Counted from the stretch's first letter, positions 45,107 through 54,822 are shown. The stretch: 64,000 bases of DNA from an uncultured Pelagibacteraceae bacterium (GCA_902590505.1 CACIWZ010000002.1:1-64000); one strand, 5' to 3'. Notes: generated by a model not told the origin, from the sequence alone. Numbers and translations: made by a program.

Positions 45107-45967
45107 ATGAACCAATTAAAAATTTTTGTAGAATTATCCAGATTAAATAAACCCATAGGATTTATGCTTTTATTCTGGCCTTGCTCTTGGGGATTAGCTT
45201 ATGCATATTATTTTAATCAAAATTTAAATTTATTTATTTATTATTTAATTCTTTTTTTTCTTGGATCAGTTCTTATGAGAAGTGCAGGCTGTATTTTCAA
45301 TGATATAGTAGACAGAGACTTTGATAATAAAGTTGAAAGAACAAAAAAAAGACCGATCACGTCAGGAAAAATTACAGTTAAAAGTTCACTCTTTTATGTT
45401 TTTATACTTTGCTTTTTAGCTTTTTTAATTTTAATACAGTTTAATAATCTTACAATTATGCTGGGAATGGGATCAATGCTTTTAGCTTTTGCATATCCAT
45501 TTATGAAAAGAATTACATATTGGCCACAACTGTTTCTAGGTTTAACATTTAATTGGGGATTAATAATGGCTTGGACATCAATTAATAACGAAATTAATGT
45601 TGAAATAGTTATACTTTATATGTCAGCCATATTTTGGACATTGGGTTATGACACGATTTATGGAGTTCAAGATATGTCTGAAGATGAAATTATAGGATTG
45701 AAATCTACATCTATTAAATTCAAAAAAAATATTAAAACTTTTGTGACTATTTCATATTTGATAACTTTATTCACACTAATATTTGTATTTAAAAACTTTC
45801 TTGGGGTTAATATTTTTTCTTTTTTAATATTAATGTTTTTTTTAAGCTTATTATTTCAGATAATGAAATTCAAAAAGAGTAATTCAAAATCATGTCTGGA
45901 GGCTTTTAAATTTAACAACGTTTCTGGATTTATATTGTTCTTCGCTATAATTACAATAAATTTTTAA
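45107..45967 (+). CDS. ubiA: 4-hydroxybenzoate polyprenyltransferase
   Basis: Membrane prenyltransferase of ubiquinone synthesis. The 286-residue protein has about eight helices. The Asp-rich motifs are GCIFNDIVDRDFDNKVERTKKRPI and GYDTIYGVQDMSEDEIIGLKST. The start of the sequence (LSRLNKPIGFMLLFWPCSWGLAYAY) is typical of UbiA. It leads into the lipid A genes, with a 2-base gap to the ABC transporter. Confidence 0.95.
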   Translation: MNQLKIFVELSRLNKPIGFMLLFWPCSWGLAYAYYFNQNLNLFIYYLILFFLGSVLMRSAGCIFNDIVDRDFDNKVERTKKRPITSGKITVKSSLFYVFILCFLAFLILIQFNNLTIMLGMGSMLLAFAYPFMKRITYWPQLFLGLTFNWGLIMAWTSINNEINVEIVILYMSAIFWTLGYDTIYGVQDMSEDEIIGLKSTSIKFKKNIKTFVTISYLITLFTLIFVFKNFLGVNIFSFLILMFFLSLLFQIMKFKKSNSKSCLEAFKFNNVSGFILFFAIITINF

Positions 45968-45969
45968 AT

Positions 45970-47712
45970 ATGAAATTTGAAGAAGTAAAACTAATTATAA
46001 TTAGATTGTATCAAGAATACATAAGAAAGCATTTAAAAAGAATAATTATAGCTCTTTTGCTTTCAATTGTTGTTGCAGGAAGTACTTCTAGTATTGCTTG
46101 GCTCCTCGATCCAGCGGTAAAAAAAATTTTTATTGAACAAGATAAAACATACGCTTGGGCAATACCACTTCTCATTATCGTATCTTTTGCAAGCAAAGGA
46201 ATATCCTTATTTTTTGCAAGAACAAATATAATTAGAGTAAGTGAGGAAGTTGCAGGAGAATTACAAAAAAAGATAGCAAAAAATATTTTATATACAGATA
46301 TACAAACTTTAGAAAATAGACACTCTGGGCAATATCTTTCAAATGTAATGTTTGATACTAGACATGTTCAAAATTTTGTTGGAACAGGCGTGCTTAACAT
46401 AATGAAAGATAGTTTTACAGTAATCGCTCTTCTATCTTTGATGTTTTACCAAAATTGGAAGTTAGCTTTATTTGCAATTTTAATGATACCTTTCGCTGCA
46501 ACCTTAGCAAAAACGCTCGCAAAAAGAGTTGGAAAGGCTACTGGAAAAGCTGGCGAGTCTTCGGGAAAGTTAGCTTCTTTTTTAGCTGAAATATTGAAAG
46601 CAGCGAAAATGATTAAAATTTATCAGAAGGAAAAAAATGAAGATCTTAAAGCAAAAATTGTAATTAATGATCTAGTTGAAAAAAATATAAAAATTGGAAC
46701 TGTGATGATAACAGCAACTCCCATTATGGAAACTTTAACTGGATTTATGATTGCTGGATTTATAGTTTTTTCTGGAACATTAATAGCCACGGGTGAATTA
46801 GGGGTTAATAATTTTTTTTCTTTCTTAGCAGCAATGATGTTAGCATATCAACCAATTAGATCGCTAGCTACATTAAATATGGTCGCTTATTCTGGTGCCG
46901 CTGCATTCAAAAGAATTGCTGACGTTATTGATAAAGATATTATGATAAAGGAAAACGAAGATCTCCCAGAACTCGTTATTAAAAATTCAAATATAAAATT
47001 TGAAAATATACATTTTAAATATGACACCACTGAAGAGAAGGCAATAAAAGATATAAATTTAAGCATTGTAGGTAATACAATGACAGCCTTTGTTGGTCAT
47101 AGTGGTGCGGGAAAAAGTACAATTATGAATTTATTGCCAAGGTTTTATGAGCCTCAAGAGGGTATAATAAAGATTGATAATCAAGATATCAAAAGAATAT
47201 CCTTAAAGTCTTTAAGAAAAAATTTATCTCTTGTAAGTCAGGATGTAATATTATTTGATGATACAATCCAAAATAATATCGCTTATGCTAAAGATCATGC
47301 TTCAATTAATGAAATAAAGGAAGCTTGCAAATTTGCTGCTGCAGATGAATTTATTGAAAAGTTGCCGAATAAATATGAAACCTTGGTTGGTGAAAACGGG
47401 GTGCGACTTTCAGGTGGTCAAAAACAAAGAATTTCAATTGCAAGAGCTATACTCAAAGGATCTCCAATAATACTCCTAGACGAGGCTACTTCGTCTTTGG
47501 ACGCTGAGTCTGAACAAATAGTGCAAAACGCTATTACTAATTTAACAAAAAATAAAACAACATTAGTGATTGCTCATAGGCTATCGACTATTCATAATGC
47601 AGATAAAATATTTGTATTAAATCAAGGAAAAATAATTGACTCGGGCAATCATGATTTTCTTTTAAAGAATTGTGAAGTTTATAAATCTTTATACGAGAAA
47701 CAGTTAAAATAA
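45970..47712 (+). CDS. msbA: ABC transporter, MsbA-like lipid A exporter
   Basis: 580-residue half-transporter with a six-helix type I membrane domain (to about residue 310) fused to an ATPase. The nucleotide domain has Walker A GHSGAGKSTIMNLLPRF, the signature LSGGQKQRISIARAIL, Walker B PIILLDEATSSLD and H-loop VIAHRLSTI. Its position before waaA, lpxK and lpxL points to lipid A-core flipping across the inner membrane. Other substrates cannot be excluded from sequence. Confidence 0.88.
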   Translation: MKFEEVKLIIIRLYQEYIRKHLKRIIIALLLSIVVAGSTSSIAWLLDPAVKKIFIEQDKTYAWAIPLLIIVSFASKGISLFFARTNIIRVSEEVAGELQKKIAKNILYTDIQTLENRHSGQYLSNVMFDTRHVQNFVGTGVLNIMKDSFTVIALLSLMFYQNWKLALFAILMIPFAATLAKTLAKRVGKATGKAGESSGKLASFLAEILKAAKMIKIYQKEKNEDLKAKIVINDLVEKNIKIGTVMITATPIMETLTGFMIAGFIVFSGTLIATGELGVNNFFSFLAAMMLAYQPIRSLATLNMVAYSGAAAFKRIADVIDKDIMIKENEDLPELVIKNSNIKFENIHFKYDTTEEKAIKDINLSIVGNTMTAFVGHSGAGKSTIMNLLPRFYEPQEGIIKIDNQDIKRISLKSLRKNLSLVSQDVILFDDTIQNNIAYAKDHASINEIKEACKFAAADEFIEKLPNKYETLVGENGVRLSGGQKQRISIARAILKGSPIILLDEATSSLDAESEQIVQNAITNLTKNKTTLVIAHRLSTIHNADKIFVLNQGKIIDSGNHDFLLKNCEVYKSLYEKQLK

Positions 47713-47716
47713 CCTG

Positions 47717-48997
47717 ATGATTCTCGCATATAGAGTTATTACCACTTTAATTTATCCCATTCTTATAATTCTTATATTTGTTAGAAAATTAATAAAAAAA
47801 GAAGATCAAAAAAGATATAGAGAAAAGATTTTTTCATCCAACTTTAATGTTATTAGAAAAAAAAATACAAAACTTATTTGGTTTCATGCTGCAAGTATTG
47901 GCGAGGTAAAGAGTATTATTCCAATTTTAAAAAATTTGATAGAAAATAATAAAAACTATGAGTTTTTATTAACTACAATAACTCATAGTTCAGGAGAGTT
48001 AATTAAAAAAGAAATTAAAAATTATGCAAATGTTTATCATAGATATTTACCAATAGATGTTGATTTTTTAATTAGTAAATTTTTCAAGTTATGGAAACCT
48101 AGTGCTATTTTTTTAGTAGACTCAGAGATTTGGCCAAATTTAATTATCAAAGCAAAAAAAAATAAAATACCAATTGCAATTATAAATGCAAGACTAACAA
48201 AAAAAACATTCAAAAAGTGGATGTTGATACCTAAATCTGCTAAATCAATTTTTAGTACGTTTAAATTATGTCTTTCATCAAATATTGAATCCAAAAACTA
48301 TTTAGCATACCTTGATGTTAAAAGCGTTTATCACTTTGGGAATATAAAACTCATAAACAATTTTGAAAATAATGTTAAAGAAAATATCTATAATTTTTTT
48401 GAGCATGATAGTTATTGGTGTGCTGTAAGCACCCACAGGGATGAGGAGAAATTCTGTTTAGATGTTCATCTTAAACTTAAGAAAATATACAAAAATATTG
48501 TCACTGTCCTAGCTCCAAGGCATATACAGCGTTCTGATGAAATAAAGAAACTTTGTGACAAATTTAATATTAATTCTCAAATAATTACAGGGGATGAAAA
48601 AATCTTAAAAGATCGAGAGGTTGTTATTATTAATTCATTTGGTGTCCTGCCGGCCTATTTTAAATTCGCTAAAAGCGTTTTCATGGGAAAATCAATATTG
48701 AAAAAATTTGAGAATGAGGGAGGACAAAATCCAATTGAGGCTGCAAGATTTGGGTGTAAAATTTATCATGGTCCGTATATTTATAATTTTGTAGATATAT
48801 ACAAAACATTAGAAAAAAATGGTATTTCCAAAAAAATTGGTGATCAGGATGAACTGGTAGATCATTTAATCAATGATTTAAGTATCAAGACTAAACAAAC
48901 CGAAAAATTTACTTCTATAATTAATAATTTAAGTAATAAAACATATATTGATACAATAAAAGAGATAAATAAGTTTTTGAAGAATGAAGTTATTTAA
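47717..48997 (+). CDS. waaA: 3-deoxy-D-manno-octulosonic acid (Kdo) transferase
   Basis: Transfers Kdo to lipid IVA. The 426-residue protein has the N-terminal membrane anchor and the KdtA signature LIWFHAASIGEVKSIIPIL, VDSEIWPNLIIKAKKNKIPIAIINARL, and the C-terminal GT-B part with NEGGQNPIEAARFGCKIYHGP. It lies 4 bases after the msbA-like gene and overlaps lpxK by 14 bases. It indicates that a Kdo-containing lipopolysaccharide is made. Confidence 0.95.
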   Translation: MILAYRVITTLIYPILIILIFVRKLIKKEDQKRYREKIFSSNFNVIRKKNTKLIWFHAASIGEVKSIIPILKNLIENNKNYEFLLTTITHSSGELIKKEIKNYANVYHRYLPIDVDFLISKFFKLWKPSAIFLVDSEIWPNLIIKAKKNKIPIAIINARLTKKTFKKWMLIPKSAKSIFSTFKLCLSSNIESKNYLAYLDVKSVYHFGNIKLINNFENNVKENIYNFFEHDSYWCAVSTHRDEEKFCLDVHLKLKKIYKNIVTVLAPRHIQRSDEIKKLCDKFNINSQIITGDEKILKDREVVIINSFGVLPAYFKFAKSVFMGKSILKKFENEGGQNPIEAARFGCKIYHGPYIYNFVDIYKTLEKNGISKKIGDQDELVDHLINDLSIKTKQTEKFTSIINNLSNKTYIDTIKEINKFLKNEVI

Positions 48998-49916
48998 ACC
49001 TAAATTTTGGAAATCTAATAAAAATTTTTTTACTGTACTTTTAATACCTCTAAGTTTGATTACTTGGATTTATATTATTTTAAAAAAAACATTCATTCAA
49101 AAAGTTAAATTTAATATTCCTGTTATTTGTGTAGGAAATATTTTTATCGGTGGCACTGGGAAGACACCACTATCAATTCATATTGCAAGAAAACTTTCAG
49201 AAAATGGTAAAAACCCTGCGATTGTTCGTAAATATTATAAAAGTCACATAGACGAACATAAAATGATAATTTCTTACTATAACAAATTAATCTTAAACTT
49301 AAATCGTTCTAAAGGAATTTATGAGGCACTAGAAAAAGGTTATGATGCTGTAATACTTGATGATGGGTTTCAAGATTATAAGATCAAAAAAAACTTGAGC
49401 ATTATATGCTTTAATAGCAACCAGCTGATTGGAAATGGATATTTATTTCCATCTGGTCCACTAAGAGAAAGCCTTGGTTCTTTAAGAAATGCGAACATCT
49501 TAATTATTAATGGTGATAAAAGTTTAGATTTTGAGCAAAAAATTTTAAAGATTCAAAAAGATTTGAAAATTTATTATTCGAATTATAAACCTTTAAATAT
49601 TCAAGAATTTAAAAATAAAAAATTACTTGTAATTTCAGGAATTGGAAATCCAGAAAATTTTTTTAAAATTCTCAAGGATAATCAGATGAACATTCAAAAA
49701 AAAATGGTTTATCCAGATCACTATGAGTTCACCAAAAATGAAATGCTTAAAATAATTGAGTACGCAAAAAAAAATGATTTTCAAATTGTTATGACCGAAA
49801 AAGATTATTATAAAATTAAAGATTTTAGTCTTGAAAATATTAAATATCTGAAAGTAAAGCTTGAAATAGAAAAAGAAGAGGAATTTGTTAAAAATGTAAT
49901 GAAAGTTTATGATTAA
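48984..49916 (+). CDS. lpxK: Tetraacyldisaccharide 4'-kinase
   Basis: Phosphorylates the 4' position of lipid A disaccharide. The 310-residue protein has a membrane helix (VLLIPLSLITWIYIIL), the P-loop CVGNIFIGGTGKTPLSIHIA, the Walker B-like VILDDGFQDYKI, and PSGPLRESLGSLRNANILIIN. It overlaps waaA by 14 bases and the acyltransferase gene by 8. Confidence 0.95.
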   Translation: MKLFKPKFWKSNKNFFTVLLIPLSLITWIYIILKKTFIQKVKFNIPVICVGNIFIGGTGKTPLSIHIARKLSENGKNPAIVRKYYKSHIDEHKMIISYYNKLILNLNRSKGIYEALEKGYDAVILDDGFQDYKIKKNLSIICFNSNQLIGNGYLFPSGPLRESLGSLRNANILIINGDKSLDFEQKILKIQKDLKIYYSNYKPLNIQEFKNKKLLVISGIGNPENFFKILKDNQMNIQKKMVYPDHYEFTKNEMLKIIEYAKKNDFQIVMTEKDYYKIKDFSLENIKYLKVKLEIEKEEEFVKNVMKVYD

Positions 49917-50766
49917 ATTATTTTATTATTTTTTACAATCAGTCTTAATTTACTTTTTCTTTGCTTTAGGTCGTATAATGGGTATTAAATTAAGTAGAAA
50001 AATCTTCTCTTTTTTATTTTTAAAAACTGGACCAATTTTTAGGTCAAAAGAAATAATTAATCGTAACTTACTTATTTTTAAAAAAGATATCTCAAATGAT
50101 GAGATAAATAAAATTACTTCTTCTATGTGGAAAAATTATGGAATGACTTTTATTGAATATATTTTTTTAGATTTATTTAGAAAAAAAAATTCTCATATTA
50201 TAATAGAAGGAAAAGACTATTTAGAAAATATAATTAAAAATAAAAAACCTGTAATATTTGTTTCGGGGCATTTTGCAAACTATGAATTAATGTCAATGGA
50301 AATTACAAAAAAAGGAATTCCCTTAGCAACTATATATAGACCATTGAACAATATTTTCCTAAATCCCTTAATGGAATATCTAAGAAGAAAATATATTTGT
50401 AAAAATCAAATTAAAAAGGGTCTGAACGGTGTTAGAGAAGCGATTGATTTTATAAAAAAAGATATGAGCATTGCTCTTATGATTGACCAAAGAGTTAGTG
50501 AAGGGGAAAAAATTAATTTTTTTGGAAAACCTGCTCTAACTACAACATTGCCTGCACAATTATCAATAAAATATAATCTTCCGATTATACCAGTTTTTAT
50601 TGAGAGAACTTTAGAAAATAATTTTAAGATCAAGTTTTACAAGGAAATTTTCCCTAGTGATCAAAACAATAAAATTGTTTTGACAGAAAAGTTGAATAAA
50701 GTGCTTGAAAATATGATAATTGATAATCCTAGTGAATGGATATGGACACACAATAGATGGAAATAA
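49909..50766 (+). CDS. lpxL: Lipid A lauroyl-type acyltransferase (LpxL/HtrB family)
   Basis: Adds secondary acyl chains to Kdo2-lipid IVA. The 285-residue protein has an N-terminal membrane anchor, the HX4E catalytic motif in VSGHFANYELMSM, the following IYRPLNNIFLNPLMEYLR, the ALMIDQRVSEGEKINFFGKPA acceptor region, and a C-terminal WIWTHNRWK. It ends the ubiA-msbA-waaA-lpxK-lpxL run. Whether the enzyme is LpxL- or LpxM-like cannot be decided. Confidence 0.92.
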   Translation: MIKLFYYFLQSVLIYFFFALGRIMGIKLSRKIFSFLFLKTGPIFRSKEIINRNLLIFKKDISNDEINKITSSMWKNYGMTFIEYIFLDLFRKKNSHIIIEGKDYLENIIKNKKPVIFVSGHFANYELMSMEITKKGIPLATIYRPLNNIFLNPLMEYLRRKYICKNQIKKGLNGVREAIDFIKKDMSIALMIDQRVSEGEKINFFGKPALTTTLPAQLSIKYNLPIIPVFIERTLENNFKIKFYKEIFPSDQNNKIVLTEKLNKVLENMIIDNPSEWIWTHNRWK

Positions 50767-50768
50767 AA

Positions 50769-50966
50769 CTATAATTTCTTAAAATTCTTGTATCTTTCAT
50801 TAACCTCTATTGGGGAAAAATAGGCCTCTTGTAGTTCAACGTTCCAATAATTTAAATCTTTTAACATTATTTCTTTTCTTGAAACTGCACATAACACAAA
50901 ATCACCTTCTTCAATTACATCAAAAGAGTTGTGTTTATAAATAAGTTTAGCTTTTTTTTTACTCAT
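50769..50966 (-). CDS. DUF2093 protein
   Basis: Small protein matching the alphaproteobacterial DUF2093 family: AKLIYKHNSFDVIEEGDFVLCAVSRKEI, then LKDLNYWNVELQEAYFSPIEV. The track starts at a TTG (50981); I chose the ATG at 50966 (MSKKKAKLIY, 65 residues), which aligns better with the family. It is a single gene wedged between lpxL (2-base gap, convergent) and purD (28 bases, divergent). No function is known. Confidence 0.8.
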   Translation of the reverse strand: MSKKKAKLIYKHNSFDVIEEGDFVLCAVSRKEIMLKDLNYWNVELQEAYFSPIEVNERYKNFKKL

Positions 50967-50994
50967 CTTTAAATTATACAATATAATTCCTTAC

Positions 50995-52260
50995 ATGAAT
51001 ATTGGATTAATAGGTAGTGGTGGTAGAGAGCATGCATTGTGTCAAAAGATACATGAGTCTAAATTAATAAAAAAAATTATATGTTTTCCCGGTAATGCAG
51101 GAACAGCTAAAATTGCTAAAAATATAAAAGCTGATATTTTAAATTTCCGAGAAATTCATCAATTAGTTCAGTTTCATAAAATCGATTTAGTTATAGTTGG
51201 TCCTGAAGAACCACTAGTAAGAGGTCTAGTTGACTATTTAAGGAAAAAAAAAATTAAAGTTTTTGGCCCTGATAAATTTGCATCTAGGCTTGAAGGATCT
51301 AAAGCCTTTATGAAAAAAGTATGTAAATCTAATAATATTCCAACTGCGGATTATAAAATTTGTAAAAATAAAAAAGACGTTTTAAATTTTTTAAAAAAGA
51401 GCAAGCTTCCTTTGGTAGTTAAAGCTGACGGACTAGCAGAAGGAAAAGGCGTAACAATTTGTAGCTCCAAAAAAAAAGTACTAAATATCTCAGAAGAAAT
51501 TTTTAAAGGTAAATTTAAATCTTCAAAAAAAATTGTGCTTGAAGAATTTTTAGAAGGTGAAGAGGCTAGTTATTTTGTTATTGCAGATAAAAAAACATTT
51601 AAATTTTTTGGAACCGCCCAAGATCACAAACGTGTTAAAGAAAACGACAAAGGTCCAAACACTGGAGGTATGGGAGCTTATTCACCAGCAAAAATAATTG
51701 ATAAAAAACTAGAAAAAAAAATAATTAACAAGATTATAAAACCAACTTTTTTCGCTCTTAAAAAAAAGAAAATTTATTACACAGGATTTTTATATGTTGG
51801 TCTAATGATTCAAGATAATGAACCTTATTTAATTGAATTTAATGTAAGAATGGGTGATCCAGAGTGTCAGGTAATATTACCTAGGTTAAAAACTGATCTT
51901 ATAAAAATTATCAAAAATGTTGTTAATAATAAATTAAAACAAACAAGTATAAATTGGCACAATAAGAAAAGTATGACTGTAGTTTTATGTTCAAAGGGCT
52001 ATCCTGGTAAATATAAAAAAAATAAAACTATTAAAAATTTAGATAGAATTAAATTAAGTAAAAATGATTTTATTTATCACGCTGGCACTAAGCTTGAAAA
52101 TGATCAGCTAAAATCAAATGGTGGACGAGTATTGAACATTACCTCAGTCGGAACAGATTTTTTAAACATTAGGAAAAAAATTATCAAGATTATTAAAAAT
52201 ATAAATTGGAAAGGGGGTTTTTTTAGAAGAGATATTGGATGGAAGATAATAAATAAGTAA
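50995..52260 (+). CDS. purD: Phosphoribosylamine-glycine ligase
   Basis: ATP-grasp enzyme for the second step of purine synthesis. The 421-residue protein shows the N-terminal LIGSGGREHALCQKI, IVGPEEPLVRGLVDYLR, ATP-grasp VVKADGLAEGKGV, GPNTGGMGAYSPA, and LIEFNVRMGDPECQVILPRL. It overlaps rsmD by one base (TAATG). Confidence 0.97.
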   Translation: MNIGLIGSGGREHALCQKIHESKLIKKIICFPGNAGTAKIAKNIKADILNFREIHQLVQFHKIDLVIVGPEEPLVRGLVDYLRKKKIKVFGPDKFASRLEGSKAFMKKVCKSNNIPTADYKICKNKKDVLNFLKKSKLPLVVKADGLAEGKGVTICSSKKKVLNISEEIFKGKFKSSKKIVLEEFLEGEEASYFVIADKKTFKFFGTAQDHKRVKENDKGPNTGGMGAYSPAKIIDKKLEKKIINKIIKPTFFALKKKKIYYTGFLYVGLMIQDNEPYLIEFNVRMGDPECQVILPRLKTDLIKIIKNVVNNKLKQTSINWHNKKSMTVVLCSKGYPGKYKKNKTIKNLDRIKLSKNDFIYHAGTKLENDQLKSNGGRVLNITSVGTDFLNIRKKIIKIIKNINWKGGFFRRDIGWKIINK

Positions 52261-52817
52261 TGAGAATAATAGGTGGAAAATTTAAAGGTAAATTAATTCA
52301 ATTTCTTAGAGTAGGAAAAACAAGACCTTTAAAAGACTCTGTAAGAGAAAATATTTTTAATATTTTGATGCATTCAAATAAGTTAAATATTAGAATTGAA
52401 GGATCAGATATATTAGATCTCTACTCAGGTATAGGTTCCTTTGGCATAGAATGTATTTCGCGCGGTGCAAATAAAGTGACTTTCATAGAACAAGAAAAAA
52501 GTGCTTACAAAATACTTGAAAAGAACTTGGAAAATTTAAAAGTTCTTCAAGATTCAAAAGCTATTAATAACAAAATTGAAAATGTAATAAATAGATTCAA
52601 AGATAAATTTAGCATTTTTTTTTTGGATCCTCCTTTCGTGGACTCAGAATTTATAGAAAATTTAAAAATGATTAAGATTAATAAAATATTTAATAAGAGA
52701 CACTTGGTTATTATTCATAGAGAAAAAAAGTCAAAAGATAATTTTAAAGAAATATTGCAACCGATATTAATCAAAGAATATGGTCGTTCAAAAATAATTT
52801 TTGGGGTCTTTATTTAA
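52260..52817 (+). CDS. rsmD: 16S rRNA (guanine966-N2)-methyltransferase
   Basis: Class I methyltransferase that modifies G966 of 16S rRNA. The 185-residue protein has the N-terminal IIGGKFKGKLIQF, TRPLKDSVRENIFNIL, the SAM loop ILDLYSGIGSFGIECISRGA, and the catalytic FFLDPPF. It overlaps purD by one base and the convergent pgi gene by 8 bases. Confidence 0.94.
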   Translation: MRIIGGKFKGKLIQFLRVGKTRPLKDSVRENIFNILMHSNKLNIRIEGSDILDLYSGIGSFGIECISRGANKVTFIEQEKSAYKILEKNLENLKVLQDSKAINNKIENVINRFKDKFSIFFLDPPFVDSEFIENLKMIKINKIFNKRHLVIIHREKKSKDNFKEILQPILIKEYGRSKIIFGVFI

Positions 52818-54015
52818 GAATTTTTTTAGTAAAAATCTTTACTTGCTCTACTGATGGTTGATCAAATGGATTAATTTTTACTAATTTACCAATCAAAATA
52901 GTTTCTAATATGAAGTAAGAAAAAAGTTCTGATAAAGTTTTTTCATCAAATTTTTTTATAACAAATTCTCTAAAGGGAACTTTGTGTTTATTAAAGGTTT
53001 GTATTAAAGCTTTTCTCTGGGCATCTTTAATATTCTCGAGAGACTTATTGTTCAAATAATCAATATTTTTTAAATATTTTTTAGAATTAATTTTATTATT
53101 AGCTTTAATTTTAGCAGAAAAAAAACAAAATAACTTATCTTTTGGCCCATCAAGATATAACTGTAGTAGACTGTGATGATCCTTGGGCGCTGGGGACACT
53201 ACCGGTAAAAAACCTTTTGTTTTTTTTCCAAGACTTTCTCCAATAAGTTGCTGACACCAAAAAAGAAATTTATCCAATTTCGGAGCGTAGTTTAAAAAAA
53301 TCAAATTATTTATTTTTTTTTGTTTAATTAAGCTTGCAAGTTTAATAGAGCTATCTTTTAAAAAAGACCTGTGCTTACCTAAAAAATATTTTCTAATATT
53401 TTTTCTAAGTTGAATTATGTTTAATCCAAACAGATAAGCAGGCAACATGCCCACTTCAGATAAAACTGAGTATCTTCCACCAATATAACTTTTGTGTTCT
53501 ACCAGAAACAAATTAAATTTTTTGGATAGTAAATATAAAGGACTATTTTTTTTTTCAGAAATTACAATTATATTTTTTGCGTTTTTTTTAACTAAATTAA
53601 GTGACAAAAAGTTTGCAAGAGTCTCAACAGTATTCCCAGATTTTGAGATTACTAGAAAAAGAGTTTTTTTCGCATCATTTAGTTTTTTGAATTTAATTAA
53701 TTTTTCAGTATCTATGTCATCAAAGAAATAAATTTCTTTTTTTATTTTTTGTTTTAGAAAATGATAAATCGCCTCAGTTCCTAAAATCGATCCACCCATA
53801 CCAATAATAGCTATTTTTTTAAATTTTTTAAATTTTTTGAGATCTTGTGATTTAAAGTTAAATTTAAATTTTTTACTTAAAATATCTAAAGTAGTCTTGG
53901 AGCCGTCTAAATTAATATCAAGATTATTGAAAATTTTATTAAATTCTTTAGAAAATGATTTGAATATTTTTTTATTTAAATATTTTTTTTGAATACTGTT
54001 TCTGGTTAAAATCAC
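52810..54015 (-). CDS. pgi: Glucose-6-phosphate isomerase (short form)
   Basis: Interconverts glucose 6-phosphate and fructose 6-phosphate. The 401-residue sequence has IIGMGGSILGTEAIYHFL, the sugar-phosphate loop LVISKSGNTVETLANFL, YIGGRYSVLSEVGMLPAYL and SPAPKDHHSLLQLYLDGPKDK. It is well below the ~550 residues of enterobacterial Pgi and a little shorter than the usual ~440-450-residue compact forms. Start and stop are clean, so it is not broken. It overlaps the DUF3035 gene by 4 bases. Confidence 0.93.
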   Translation of the reverse strand: MILTRNSIQKKYLNKKIFKSFSKEFNKIFNNLDINLDGSKTTLDILSKKFKFNFKSQDLKKFKKFKKIAIIGMGGSILGTEAIYHFLKQKIKKEIYFFDDIDTEKLIKFKKLNDAKKTLFLVISKSGNTVETLANFLSLNLVKKNAKNIIVISEKKNSPLYLLSKKFNLFLVEHKSYIGGRYSVLSEVGMLPAYLFGLNIIQLRKNIRKYFLGKHRSFLKDSSIKLASLIKQKKINNLIFLNYAPKLDKFLFWCQQLIGESLGKKTKGFLPVVSPAPKDHHSLLQLYLDGPKDKLFCFFSAKIKANNKINSKKYLKNIDYLNNKSLENIKDAQRKALIQTFNKHKVPFREFVIKKFDEKTLSELFSYFILETILIGKLVKINPFDQPSVEQVKIFTKKILK

Positions 54016-54326
54016 TTGCGAATTTGGTTAATTATAGATTGCTCTGTAGTTGAGCCTTGGCTTGATCTTTTACTTGAATTTTCATCTGCTTTAAGTATTT
54101 CTTTAATGCTTTTTTCCTCAAGATTTTTTTTACTATTCTTTTCCTCTAAAGAATTAGGCTTCGGAATATTATTATAATCTGGTGGAAGCTCTAATGGTTG
54201 TTTTTTCTTAACAAGAAATTCATCTGTGGTTTTTACTTTTTCATTTTTAAAGACTTTCTTTGCATCCTCGGCTGCTGCACATGAAATCAAAAATAAAAAA
54301 AGAAACAAATATCTAATTTTTTTCAT
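54012..54326 (-). CDS. DUF3035 lipoprotein (BamF-like)
   Basis: Small predicted outer-membrane lipoprotein. The signal peptide ends in a lipobox (LFLFLISCAAAED), and the mature part begins with TTDEFLVKKKQPLELPPDYNNIPKP, the DUF3035 signature seen in the alphaproteobacterial BAM accessory lipoprotein BamF. The rest is low-complexity, charged and probably disordered. The track's start (54353) lies further inside lspA; the ATG at 54326 (MKKIRYLF, 104 residues) gives a normal signal peptide and still overlaps lspA by 14 bases. The BAM role is inferred from family. Confidence 0.85.
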   Translation of the reverse strand: MKKIRYLFLFLFLISCAAAEDAKKVFKNEKVKTTDEFLVKKKQPLELPPDYNNIPKPNSLEEKNSKKNLEEKSIKEILKADENSSKRSSQGSTTEQSIINQIRK

Positions 54327-54822
54327 AGTTTTTATTGATTTTAAAAAAATCATAAATAATTAATGCAATGATTCCCACTGTAATAAATATATCTGCAATA
54401 TTAAAAGTAAACCAGTGAAAGTTTCTGTAATGTATATCAATAAAATCTGGTACTGCATTATAGAAAACTCTATCGTAAAAATTTCCTAAAGCTCCCCCAA
54501 TTATGATTGAGTAGATAATTTTGTCAAAGCTTTTACTTCTCAAAGCAAGAAAGAAAAGTATTATAACTACTAAACCTATTAATATTGATATTAAATTATA
54601 AAATAGTGCGGTGTTAGATTTTAATAAGCCGAATCCAATACCCGTGTTCCAGATTAAATCAAAATTTAAAAAATCATTAAGATAGACGCTTGTATCGCTA
54701 AAATTATTTATGATTTCAATTTTTGAGTATCTGTCTAAACCAAAAATAAGAAGAATGATCGCGAGCAAATAACAATTTTCTTTTTTAAGTATGTTGTTTT
54801 TTATTTCTTTAATATCAATCAA
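54313..54822 (-). CDS. lspA: Lipoprotein signal peptidase
   Basis: Aspartyl membrane protease that cuts the signal peptide from diacylated prolipoproteins. The 169-residue protein has four membrane helices. The catalytic Asp residues lie in GNFYDRVFYNAVPDFIDIHY and FTFNIADIFITVG. It sits between ileS and a gene for a lipoprotein, in the ileS-lspA order common in bacteria. Confidence 0.96.
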   Translation of the reverse strand: MIDIKEIKNNILKKENCYLLAIILLIFGLDRYSKIEIINNFSDTSVYLNDFLNFDLIWNTGIGFGLLKSNTALFYNLISILIGLVVIILFFLALRSKSFDKIIYSIIIGGALGNFYDRVFYNAVPDFIDIHYRNFHWFTFNIADIFITVGIIALIIYDFFKINKNYEKN

